A DNA stretch of 8,601 nt from Clostridiales bacterium (GCA_020859965.1 JAJBVF010000322.1:1-8601); one strand, 5' to 3'. Positions 1 to 5,614 are shown, counted from the stretch's first letter. Notes: a model not told the origin generated them from the letters alone. Program-made: numbers and translations.

Positions 1-1
1 T

Positions 2-97
2 CATGATATTGCTAAAGAATTTTATTGTCAAGAGAAAATATTTACACAAATGAATAAAGAAGAAGGTTCTATACACGCAAGCAGAACTACAGCATAA
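2..97 (+). CDS. C-terminal tail of an upstream gene (partial)
   Basis: Frame 2 is open from the left edge and ends at TAA 95-97, giving 31 residues that end in ASRTTA. The stop sits 12 bases before the next ATG (110), with a GAGGAGGG ribosome binding site between, which is normal operon spacing and suggests a real gene end. The composition (KEFYCQEKIF, MNKEEG) looks protein-like, but the fragment is too short to assign a family. A competing mini-ORF at 3-53 in the next frame is also possible. Moderate to low confidence that it is coding, and no function proposed. Confidence 0.45.
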   Translation, partial: HDIAKEFYCQEKIFTQMNKEEGSIHASRTTA

Positions 98-109
98 GAG
101 GAGGGCGAG

Positions 110-316
110 ATGGAAAGAGAGACGCTATTGGATATTGCTTCCGAGCTGATGGAGACGTTAAACAAAAAACGGCTAACGCCGGTCTGTGCGAAAGCTGTCG
201 TGGAAATACTTAAGAAAAGTGTAGAGAACGACATTGATGAAGCTGTGAATGAATTCATGGAAAAAACAGGAACCTTTCGAGGCAAAGTACCAACGATTAA
301 GGACTTCATGAATTGA
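110..316 (+). CDS. Small phage protein, unrecognised, possibly frameshifted near its end
   Basis: This 68-residue acidic, probably helical protein starts at ATG 110 behind a strong GAGGAGGG site. It has no signal peptide or membrane segment and I do not recognise the family. The stop TGA at 314-316 may be premature. Removing one T from the TT at 313-314 would carry the reading on as NEADENATAKKIAEEQGY to TAA 366-368. That would end just before the ribosome binding site of the next gene and fill the otherwise empty 317-368 gap, making a protein of about 86 residues. Whether the break is real or a sequence error cannot be told here. Confidence 0.65.
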   Translation: MERETLLDIASELMETLNKKRLTPVCAKAVVEILKKSVENDIDEAVNEFMEKTGTFRGKVPTIKDFMN

Positions 317-370
317 GGCAGATGAAAACGCCACAGCAAAGAAGATCGCAGAGGAGCAGGGATATTAAGG

Positions 371-380
371 GGGGAGGTGA
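371..380 (+). promoter_or_regulatory. Ribosome binding site that fixes the lipoprotein start
   Basis: GGGGAGGTGA has its GGAGG core at 373-377, 7 bases before GTG 385. This selects GTG 385 over an upstream in-frame TTG at 313, which would add 24 charged residues in front of the signal peptide and would have no binding site of its own. Confidence 0.8.
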
Positions 381-384
381 GAAG

Positions 385-777
385 GTGAAGAAAAGGAAAG
401 CTACTCTATTAAGCATGGCGGTAATGATATGTATTTCCGTAACTGGATGTTCTACAGCAAATACAGTTAATCACAATTTATCAAAAGAAGCAAACGAATT
501 TAATGTGTACCGCAAGATTACGGTAACAAATGCCAGAACAGATACAGTCATGCTCGAAGCAGAAGGATATATGTCAATCAGTAACAGTTCGTCCAGCGAA
601 TTAGTCGTCACCATAAAGACTGGTGAAGATGACTATTATAAAGATTACATCTATCTAAATGAGTGGACATGTTATGTGGTGGAACAGCTTGAGCCAACAA
701 GCACGGATAAATACCATTACGAGCTAACGATTTATCCGGAAAGAGTTATTCCGAGCGTAACTATAGAGACAGAATAA
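385..777 (+). CDS. Phage beta-sandwich-type lipoprotein
   Basis: This is a 130-residue secreted lipoprotein. The N-terminus has a basic tip (MKKRK), a hydrophobic stretch (about residues 6-20) and a lipobox V19-T20-G21-C22, so it should be cut before C22 and lipid-anchored on the outer face of the cell membrane. The mature part is rich in beta-prone sequence, with the motifs FNVYRKITVTNARTD, YMSISNSSSSELVV and YLNEWTCYVVE. This pattern matches, from memory, a family of phage lipoproteins in gut Firmicutes annotated as beta-sandwich lipoprotein. The function is unproven; a lipoprotein expressed from a prophage early region could alter the host surface or exclude related phages (inference). The start is GTG 385. 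Confidence 0.8.
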   Translation: MKKRKATLLSMAVMICISVTGCSTANTVNHNLSKEANEFNVYRKITVTNARTDTVMLEAEGYMSISNSSSSELVVTIKTGEDDYYKDYIYLNEWTCYVVEQLEPTSTDKYHYELTIYPERVIPSVTIETE

Positions 778-779
778 CC

Positions 780-788
780 GGAGGTGAG
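780..788 (+). promoter_or_regulatory. Ribosome binding site for a TTG-started small gene
   Basis: GGAGGTGAG begins 3 bases after the lipoprotein stop, and its GGAGG core (780-784) lies 8 bases before TTG 793. It is the main evidence that the short membrane-protein ORF behind it is translated. Confidence 0.75.
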
Positions 789-792
789 ACAG

Positions 793-960
793 TTGTTCTT
801 TAAGAAAAAAGACAAAAGCAAACATAAAGAAAGACCCAGAATCTATATAGATTGGGTGGCTGTTCTTTATGTAATATGGGCGATTGTAGCCATAGGATGG
901 CTAATCACGGCATTTATTGCTATGATGCTCTACTTTGGTATATGGCCATGGCCTTATTAA
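793..960 (+). CDS. Small single-span membrane protein (55 aa)
   Basis: Starting at TTG 793, this reads 55 residues to TAA 958-960. Residues 1-16 are strongly basic (MFFKKKDKSKHKERPR). Residues 21-50 form one long hydrophobic stretch (WVAVLYVIWAIVAIGWLITA and on), followed by a WPWPY end. The charge pattern predicts the N-terminus inside the cell and one membrane span. It lies 15 bases after the lipoprotein gene with an excellent ribosome binding site, so the two envelope proteins are probably translated together. I do not recognise a family. It is too short and single-span to call a holin, and there is no endolysin nearby. The clean frame, site and topology make it convincing despite its size. 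Confidence 0.72.
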   Translation: MFFKKKDKSKHKERPRIYIDWVAVLYVIWAIVAIGWLITAFIAMMLYFGIWPWPY

Positions 961-1100
961 AGATTTTTCTGCATCATTTCCTGCAAAGTGTAAGAAATAG
1001 TGCGAAGTTCCTTTCCATCGGTTGCAATTTTTGCGGTAAGCATTGCAGAACCAGATTTTATATCTGCCACAAAATGCTCTTTGTATTGATTGAAGCACAT
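957..1100 (-). CDS. Possible minus-strand 47-aa mini-ORF or gene fragment
   Basis: On the minus strand, ATG at 1100-1098 runs to TAA at 959-957 and gives 47 residues with natural protein composition (HFVADIKSGSAMLTAKIATD, GKELRTISYTLQEMM). It is convergent with the membrane-protein gene and overlaps its stop by 4 bases through the sequence TTATTAA. Against it: no ribosome binding site precedes the ATG, an in-frame stop immediately precedes it, and every other gene here is on the + strand. It could be a fragment of a gene inserted in reverse, or chance. I do not recognise it. Confidence 0.3.
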   Translation of the reverse strand: MCFNQYKEHFVADIKSGSAMLTAKIATDGKELRTISYTLQEMMQKNL

Positions 1101-1253
1101 TTAGAGCATGACGATAAGAAATTTATGAACTGCGCGGAATTTATTGCGGATTGTTTTGCAGATAGCGGTGATGAAGTCAGTGAGCAGTTTATCAGATCAA
1201 GGCTGGATGGTTCATACATGCAAAATGATCATATTAAATATGAGCGGAAGTAA
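1074..1253 (+). CDS. Uncertain small ORF upstream of the regulator
   Basis: A + frame ends at TAA 1251-1253, directly before the AAAAAGGAGATGA ribosome binding site of the next gene, which is normal gene-end spacing. Its 3' half (NCAEFIADCFADSGDEVSEQ, then SRLDGSYMQ) looks like real protein. The 5' half, upstream of about 1090, looks like noise: it is rich in Cys, His and Phe and lies opposite the minus-strand mini-ORF. Possible starts are ATG 1074 or ATG 1125, neither with a good ribosome binding site. It may be the surviving 3' part of a gene whose front was replaced. No function is proposed. Confidence 0.35.
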   Translation: MLFVLIEAHLEHDDKKFMNCAEFIADCFADSGDEVSEQFIRSRLDGSYMQNDHIKYERK

Positions 1254-1269
1254 AAAAGGAGATGATTGA

Positions 1270-1523
1270 ATGCCAAAGACAAGTTTCTGCAAGCCTAAAT
1301 CAGATCCCCGCCCCAATGAGGTGAAGCAGTCATTACATCATGGTTAATCCGGCGGGAAATGAGCCTGAAAACACTGGCAAAGAAAATCGGCATGCCGTAC
1401 AGCACCATGACACAGCGATTCCGGGAACCGGAAACCATCAGGCTGAGCGAACTTTGGAAGATGATGGACGCTTTAAAAGTTCCGGCGGAAGACAGGGCAC
1501 GGATTTTACAGGAGGTGAGCTGA
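1270..1523 (+). pseudogene. Helix-turn-helix regulator broken by a -1 frameshift
   Basis: A strong AAAAAGGAGATGA site precedes ATG 1270, which reads MPKTSFCKPKSDPRPNE and then stops early (TAA 1345-1347, 25 codons). In the -1 frame, from 1320, the sequence continues as GEAVITSWLIRREMSLKTLA, then KKIGMPYSTMTQRF, to TGA 1521-1523. This second part is a clear Cro/CI-like helix-turn-helix: SLKTLAKKIGMPYSTMTQRF matches helices 2 and 3. Together the two parts make an 84-residue protein of the small phage regulator type that opens with MPKT. The joint falls at GAGGTGAAG (1318-1326); one extra G there restores the frame. No canonical slippery heptamer is present, so loss of function or sequence error is likelier than programmed frameshifting. 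Confidence 0.72.
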
Positions 1524-1540
1524 TTGGGGGGGCTGGCAGA

Positions 1541-1810
1541 ATGGACAGGCAGGCAACCGAGCGATTGCGATATGAGATTATCAAACGAGCCTGCCAGGAT
1601 TATTGCGGTGCCTTGCGACAGTTGGAGAGACATACATCCAACAAGAAAGACCAGGAAGCAAGGAGCACCATCTATGAGTGCGAGAGTTTCTTCCAAGGAA
1701 ACTGGTTTGCGATGCTCTGCAATCTGGATGGTGACTGGATGATCAGGGAGCTGAGGAAGGCGGCAAAAGACAATAGCAGATTTTGTTTTAAAGGAGAAAA
1801 GGAGCTGTAA
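1541..1810 (+). CDS. Small phage protein, unrecognised (89 aa)
   Basis: This soluble, charged, probably helical protein has 89 residues (opening MDRQATERLRYEIIKRACQD). The central CESFFQGNWFAMLCNLDGDW segment resembles a short protein commonly found early in clostridial phage genomes, with no assigned function. The frame is open further upstream, but ATG 1541 fits the recognisable N-terminus and lies 17 bases after the regulator stop. A G-run (1526-1532) lies just ahead; an ATT or CTG start near 1520, after GGAGGTGAG (1511-1519), is a weaker alternative. The stop TAA overlaps the next ATG by one base (TAATG), so the next gene is probably translationally coupled. Confidence 0.7.
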   Translation: MDRQATERLRYEIIKRACQDYCGALRQLERHTSNKKDQEARSTIYECESFFQGNWFAMLCNLDGDWMIRELRKAAKDNSRFCFKGEKEL

Positions 1811-2136
1811 TGAAGCTGAATGAACGGCTGAGCCAGATTGATGATAAAAGGATGGTCTATCTCGCCTGTGTCGATGGCAGTAGCTTTTTCGAGATCGACT
1901 ACTGTGAAAACGTCCGGGTGAATCTCCCGAAGCTGGACGAGCGGATGGAATCACTTGCCCGGCGGGTACATAAGGAGGCAGACGGTGAGTTTTGCTGGGA
2001 GCCGATCGGGGACAGGGAGATCGTAGAGGAGTATCCACACACGGTCGATATTCCCGGGACTACTCTGGTGATCACCGGGAAAGATGCAGGAAAGTTTTGG
2101 TTTTATCATGAGGCAGAGGAAGCCAGGAAGAGGTGA
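1810..2136 (+). CDS. Phage protein of unknown function (108 aa)
   Basis: This 108-residue soluble protein begins at an ATG that shares its first base with the preceding stop, and the GGAG run at 1801-1804 gives a ribosome binding site. It mixes beta-like N-terminal sequence (MVYLACVDGSSFFEIDYCEN) with a charged middle (ERMESLARRVHKEADG) and a beta-rich end (TTLVITGKDAGKFWFYHEAE). There are no membrane spans, Cys clusters or nuclease motifs that I can see, and I do not recognise a family. Its place in an unbroken run of coupled short genes marks it as part of the early operon. Confidence 0.68.
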   Translation: MKLNERLSQIDDKRMVYLACVDGSSFFEIDYCENVRVNLPKLDERMESLARRVHKEADGEFCWEPIGDREIVEEYPHTVDIPGTTLVITGKDAGKFWFYHEAEEARKR

Positions 2137-2140
2137 GGAA

Positions 2141-2407
2141 ATGAAACTGAGAGAGTATGCGGCAATCATGACCGGAGCACTGACATTTATTGCGGCAGCC
2201 GCGGCACAGTGGCTCTGGACGCAGCGCCCTGTTGAGGATGTGATCTACATCGCGCTGATGATTGCACTTGTTGCCGGATCCGCATTTGTCATAGCGACAG
2301 AGCCACAGCGCAAACAGCCGCGGCGGAAACACCGAGCAAAAACGATCGAGCGCGAGCCAAGCAGACCGGTATTTATTACGCTTGATAGAAAGGAGTGGGA
2401 AGCATGA
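2141..2407 (+). CDS. Small two-helix membrane protein (88 aa)
   Basis: Starting at ATG 2141, with AGAGGTGAGG (GAGG at 2130-2133) 7 bases ahead, this 88-residue protein has two hydrophobic stretches: residues about 6-25 (AAIMTGALTFIAAAAAQWLW) and about 36-54 (VIYIALMIALVAGSAFVIA). A basic tail (RKQPRRKHRAK) follows and places the C-terminus in the cytoplasm by the positive-inside rule, so a hairpin with both ends inside is likely. It lies far from any lysis gene, and I would not call it a holin. The upstream in-frame ATGs at 2084 and 2108 fall inside the previous gene and are less likely starts. The family is not recognised. Confidence 0.65.
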   Translation: MKLREYAAIMTGALTFIAAAAAQWLWTQRPVEDVIYIALMIALVAGSAFVIATEPQRKQPRRKHRAKTIEREPSRPVFITLDRKEWEA

Positions 2408-2700
2408 AGAAAGGATATAAGCATTATGGACTGACCGGGCAGAACATCAGGATCCGCATGGTGCACCCATCAGTAGCTGACCTGGACGCAGCCATCGGAT
2501 GCGTGAATCCGTGGGCGTATGGAGAACAGGTGGTTAAGGTCATCCATGAATCAGAGTATTGCCTGACGGTCAGATTCCCGGAGCATTACAACCCGCGCGG
2601 CTGGGGACTCTCCAAGCCATACAACACGAGCATACATAAGCACGATCTGCGGACCGGGGAAGTCATCATGAAAACGATGAGCGGTAAGCGGATCGCATAG
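2404..2700 (+). CDS. Phage protein of unknown function (98 aa)
   Basis: ATG 2404 overlaps the previous stop (ATGA) and follows AAAGGAG (2390-2396), so ATG 2404 is preferred to the in-frame GTG at 2395. The 98-residue product is soluble and mildly basic, with the segments MVHPSVADLDAAIGCVNPWA and FPEHYNPRGWGLSKPYNTSI. The alternation of beta-prone stretches (VVKVIHESEYCLTVRF) suggests a small alpha/beta domain. I do not recognise a family. It is the last gene before the hairpin and intergenic gap at 2701-2787, so it may close the first transcription block. Confidence 0.65.
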   Translation: MKKGYKHYGLTGQNIRIRMVHPSVADLDAAIGCVNPWAYGEQVVKVIHESEYCLTVRFPEHYNPRGWGLSKPYNTSIHKHDLRTGEVIMKTMSGKRIA

Positions 2701-2706
2701 GAGAAA

Positions 2707-2738
2707 CGCCCTGACAGCCGGCAAACTGAATCAGGGCG
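2707..2738 (+). promoter_or_regulatory. Intergenic hairpin ahead of the cold-shock gene
   Basis: CGCCCTGA (2707-2714) and TCAGGGCG (2731-2738) are perfect 8-base inverted arms around a 16-base loop that includes CCGGC. The GC-rich stem lies 7 bases after one stop and about 50 bases before the next start, in the longest gap between + genes after 1270. No T-run follows on either strand, so it is not a standard intrinsic terminator. An AT-rich TATAAA at 2761-2766 could be a weak -10 box, but I see no matching -35. An RNA-level element (processing, stability or attenuation) is the fairest guess. Confidence 0.5.
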
Positions 2739-2787
2739 CAAGTAAAAACCACAGATTAATTATAAAGCTGAAAGAGGTGAGTTGTCA

Positions 2788-3006
2788 ATGAGAGGAGTAG
2801 TAAAAGCTTGGTATCCAGAGCGCGGATACGGATTTGTCACTGGCGATGATAGTCAGGACTATTTTGTCCACTGGAGCGAAATCCTGATGGAATCCAGGCG
2901 GAAGAAACTGGAAGTCGGGGGACGAGTAACATTTGATGCACAGAAAACCGACAGGGGAACCGGATGGATGGCGGTTGCGGTGCAACCGGACAGATGTAAG
3001 GAGTAG
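2788..3006 (+). CDS. Cold-shock-domain nucleic-acid-binding protein
   Basis: This 72-residue protein is a single cold-shock domain (OB fold). It opens with MRGVVKAWYPERGYGFVTGD and shows RNP1 (RGYGFV, residues 12-17) and RNP2 (YFVHW, residues 25-29), followed by the usual GGRVTFD strand and a final strand AVAVQ. Bacterial family members are about 65-70 residues and bind single-stranded RNA or DNA, melting structure in mRNA. The AAAGAGGTGAG site at 2771-2781 allows either TTG 2782 or ATG 2788; ATG fits the family start best. Divergences from the commonest forms include KAWYP instead of KWFN and HW instead of HF. It probably has an early-phase RNA or single-strand-binding role for the phage (inference). 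Confidence 0.87.
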   Translation: MRGVVKAWYPERGYGFVTGDDSQDYFVHWSEILMESRRKKLEVGGRVTFDAQKTDRGTGWMAVAVQPDRCKE

Positions 3007-3017
3007 GAGGTAACACG

Positions 3018-3188
3018 ATGATTTGGGCAAATGAGATGCTGCTTGTCGACAAGAATGATGCTATGGAGGCAGTCAAACTGGCACAGGAATATTCCGGCCA
3101 GATCGATAACAGGGATGCTTTTATCACAGGCGTGGGAATGGAACTCGCGCTGACACTGGTAGGGTTATGGCCTGAAAAAGAAGAATAA
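3018..3188 (+). CDS. Small phage protein, unrecognised (56 aa)
   Basis: ATG 3018 follows a full AGGAGG site (GGAGG core 3006-3010, overlapping the previous stop) by 7 bases and reads 56 residues to TAA 3186-3188. The product is acidic, with an amphipathic helix (DAMEAVKLAQEYSGQ) and a hydrophobic stretch (AFITGVGMELALTLVGLW) that is moderately long but carries a Glu, so it is more likely a buried helix than a membrane span. It fills the space between the cold-shock gene and the SMC-like ATPase exactly. No family is recognised. Confidence 0.7.
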   Translation: MIWANEMLLVDKNDAMEAVKLAQEYSGQIDNRDAFITGVGMELALTLVGLWPEKEE

Positions 3189-3206
3189 AGAGAGAGGAAC
3201 ATAAAT

Positions 3207-4502
3207 ATGGAGAATGTAAAAATCAACCGGCTTGAGATAGAAAATGTTAAGCGGATCAAGGCCGTAGTAGTTGAGCCGACGCAAAACGGCCTGACTATCA
3301 TCGGTGGTAAGAATAACCAGGGGAAAACTTCCGTACTGGATTCCATCACCTGGGCACTTGGTGGCGATAATTACCGCCCGTCAAAAGCGCAGAGAAATGA
3401 ATCCGTCGTTCCTCCGGCAATCAAGATTACGATGGATAACGGCCTTGTTGTGGAGAGAAAAGGGAAAAACAGCGCATTGAAGGTCACGGATCCGAATGGA
3501 CAGAAGGGCGGGCAGCAGCTCCTGAATGAATTTGTTGAAAAGTTGGCGATCAATCTTCCGAAATTTATGGATGCTTCTAACCATGACAAAGCAAAAACAC
3601 TCCTGAAGATCATCGGTGTCGGTAATCAGCTGGAAGAGTTGGAACAGCAGGAAAAAAGTCAATACAACGAACGCCTGACGATAGGACAGATCGCAGACAG
3701 GAAAGCGAAGTTTGCCAGGGAACAGCCGTACTATCCGGATGCACCGAAAGACCTGGTATCCCCGTCAGAACTGATCCAGAAGCAGCAGGAGATCCTCGCA
3801 CGGAATGGTGAGAACCAGCGAAAGCGCAATAAAGTAGATGATTATGAGCGGAAAGCGGCGATCTTGAAACAGGAAGTGGAAGCACTGCAGGCACAGCTCT
3901 CGAAAAAAGAAGACGAGCTGATCGAAGCGAATGCCGACCTTTCAACAGCAAGGAAAGATGCGAAAGACCTTCAGGATGAATCTACGGCAGAGCTGGAAAC
4001 AAGTATCTCTAATATCGAAGAGATAAACCGGAAGGTCCGCGCGAACCTCGACAAGGAGAAAGCAGAAGAAGATGCTGCAGATTATCGCCGGCAGTACGAC
4101 CGCCTGACCAAAGAGATATCAGACACACGGAAAGCAAAAACAGACCTTCTGGAACACGCGGAGCTGCCACTGCCTGGATTATCGGTCGAAGAAGGCGAAC
4201 TGACATATAAAGGCCAGAAATGGGACAACATGTCCGGATCCGACCGCCTGAAAGTCTCCACGGCGATCGTGCGGAAGCTGAACCCCAAATGCGGATTCGT
4301 ACTTCTGGACAAGCTTGAGCAGATGGACCTCGATACGCTTCAGGAATTCGGCTCCTGGCTGGAGCAGGAAGGCTTGCAGGCGATCGCAACGCGCGTCAGC
4401 ACAGGCGAAGAATGCAGCATCATCATAGAGGATGGTTATGTGTCCGGGCAGGAACATCCGCAGATGCAGGACAAGAAAGCATGGAAGGCAGGTGAATTTT
4501 AA
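3207..4502 (+). CDS. SMC/RecF/SbcC-like AAA ATPase
   Basis: This 431-residue ATPase is of the RecF/SbcC type. The N-terminus has the typical beta-hairpin opening (INRLEIENVKRIKAVVVEP) and a Walker A motif G34-KNNQ-GKT (34-41). A short coiled coil of about 130 residues (about 185-315) links it to the C-terminal half, which has an ABC signature-like MSGSDRLK (342-349) and a Walker B strand FVLLD (364-368). There is no Cys-x-x-Cys zinc hook, and the arm is far shorter than in SbcC (about 1000 residues). Two usual catalytic residues differ: the residue after Walker B Asp368 is Lys rather than Glu, and the H-loop position reads ATRVSTG. No SbcD nuclease gene is adjacent. Probable role: DNA-binding ATPase in phage recombination or replication. 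The stop overlaps the next start (TAATG). Confidence 0.85.
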   Translation: MENVKINRLEIENVKRIKAVVVEPTQNGLTIIGGKNNQGKTSVLDSITWALGGDNYRPSKAQRNESVVPPAIKITMDNGLVVERKGKNSALKVTDPNGQKGGQQLLNEFVEKLAINLPKFMDASNHDKAKTLLKIIGVGNQLEELEQQEKSQYNERLTIGQIADRKAKFAREQPYYPDAPKDLVSPSELIQKQQEILARNGENQRKRNKVDDYERKAAILKQEVEALQAQLSKKEDELIEANADLSTARKDAKDLQDESTAELETSISNIEEINRKVRANLDKEKAEEDAADYRRQYDRLTKEISDTRKAKTDLLEHAELPLPGLSVEEGELTYKGQKWDNMSGSDRLKVSTAIVRKLNPKCGFVLLDKLEQMDLDTLQEFGSWLEQEGLQAIATRVSTGEECSIIIEDGYVSGQEHPQMQDKKAWKAGEF

Positions 4503-5614
4503 TGAATATCACAAGAGGTAAGCTTCCTGGGGCAAAGAAGGTCGTTATTTACGGCGTGGAAGGGATCGGCAAGTCAACGTTCGCCGCGCAGTTCCCGGAT
4601 CCGGTTTTTATTGATACGGAAGATTCCACCAAAGATATGGATGTAGCGCGGTTTGACAAGCCGACATCGTGGGAGATGCTGTTAAGCGAAGTGCGGTATG
4701 TGATCTCGAATCCGGATTGCTGCAGGACGCTGGTCATTGATACCGCTGACTGGGCGGAACAGATGGAGCTGGATGCCCTGATGGCGAAGAACCATTGGGA
4801 CAGCATCGAAACGCCGGGTTATGGCAAGGGCTATCAGTATAGCGCAGAAGAATTCGGAAGGTTCCTGAACCTGCTCTCTGATGTGGCAGCGAAGGGCATC
4901 AATGTTGTGATGACTGCGCATGCCTGGCTGAAAAAAATCGAACAGCCGGACGAGATGGGAGCCTATGACCACTGGGAAATGAAAACGTCCAAGAAGGTCG
5001 CGCCGTTGATCCGCGAGTGGGCAGATATGGTATTGTTCGCCAACTACAAGACTATCGTGGTCAATGTGGATGGCCAGGGATCCACAAAAGGAAAGAATAA
5101 AGCTCAGGGCGGCCGCCGCATCATGTACACCACGCACCATCCGTGCTGGGATGCAAAGAACCGTTATGGCCTGCCGGATGAACTGCCGCTTGATTATGCT
5201 GAGATCGCCAGTGTGATCGAGGACAGTGGCAGCAGAAACATCGAAGCAGCTCAGCCAGTGAAACAGGAGCCGGCTTCAGCCGGGATGAACAAGCCGGAAC
5301 CGGTAAAAGAACCCGTAAAAAAGCCGGCACCAGCGCCGGCAAAAGAAGAGCCAAAAGCAAATCCTTATCAGGAGACGATCGCGTTCAAAGTAGACGAACG
5401 GGTCCCAAAGGCATTAGCCGACCTGATGAAAGAACATCTGGTGCTGGAGCAGGAGATCCAGACAGTCGTAGGAGCGAGGGGATATTTCCCTGCAGATATG
5501 CCGATCTGGGATTACCCTTCTGATTTTATTGACGGCGTTTTAGTGGGTGCCTGGGAGCAGGTTTACGGCATGATCAAAGAAGCCAGGGAAAAGGAAGAGA
5601 TCCCATTTAATTAA
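4502..5614 (+). CDS. Sak4-like RecA-fold ATPase (AAA_24), putative single-strand annealing protein
   Basis: This 370-residue protein has a single RecA-like ATPase core (about 1-240): Walker A G18-VEGI-GKS (18-25), a strand VFIDTED (35-41), and Walker B TLVIDT with D80. It also has the TAHAWLKKIEQPDEMGAYDH segment and the conserved KVAPLIREWADMVLFANYKT block typical of phage AAA_24 (PF13479) proteins. Members such as Sak4 are phage recombinases that bind and anneal single strands with SSB help. A Pro/Ala/Lys/Glu-rich linker (about 248-295) leads to a C-terminal domain of about 70 residues ending REKEEIPFN, much like the acidic C-terminal tip of bacterial SSB. It is translationally coupled to the SMC-like ATPase. 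Core assignment is firm; the annealing function is by family. Confidence 0.87.
   Translation: MNITRGKLPGAKKVVIYGVEGIGKSTFAAQFPDPVFIDTEDSTKDMDVARFDKPTSWEMLLSEVRYVISNPDCCRTLVIDTADWAEQMELDALMAKNHWDSIETPGYGKGYQYSAEEFGRFLNLLSDVAAKGINVVMTAHAWLKKIEQPDEMGAYDHWEMKTSKKVAPLIREWADMVLFANYKTIVVNVDGQGSTKGKNKAQGGRRIMYTTHHPCWDAKNRYGLPDELPLDYAEIASVIEDSGSRNIEAAQPVKQEPASAGMNKPEPVKEPVKKPAPAPAKEEPKANPYQETIAFKVDERVPKALADLMKEHLVLEQEIQTVVGARGYFPADMPIWDYPSDFIDGVLVGAWEQVYGMIKEAREKEEIPFN

Noticed and set aside
25..53. Promoter with TTGTCA as -35
   Set aside because: No acceptable -10 box lies at 16-18 bases, and the stretch appears to be the end of an upstream coding frame.
1311..1326. Programmed -1 frameshift site in the regulator gene
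   Set aside because: CCCCAAT does not fit the X-XXY-YYZ rule and I see no strong downstream stem-loop or pseudoknot.
1295..2038. Long minus-strand open frame of 247 codons
   Set aside because: It lies opposite three well-supported + genes with good ribosome binding sites and coupled stops. Its product is rich in Ser, Arg, Pro and His, as expected of an antisense shadow.
2141..2407. Holin
   Set aside because: Two spans and a basic tail fit superficially, but there is no endolysin nearby and the gene is inside the early operon.
2707..2738. Intrinsic terminator
   Set aside because: The stem is good but no T-run follows on either strand and the loop is long, so it is reported only as a hairpin.
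2837..3349. Minus-strand open frame of 170 codons
   Set aside because: It is the antisense of the cold-shock gene, the 56-aa gene and the Walker A end of the SMC-like ATPase, all of which have recognisable motifs or sites on the + strand.
4009..4389. Minus-strand frames under the SMC-like and Sak4 genes
   Set aside because: The + strand carries conserved motifs throughout. The reverse products are low-complexity and unlike known families.
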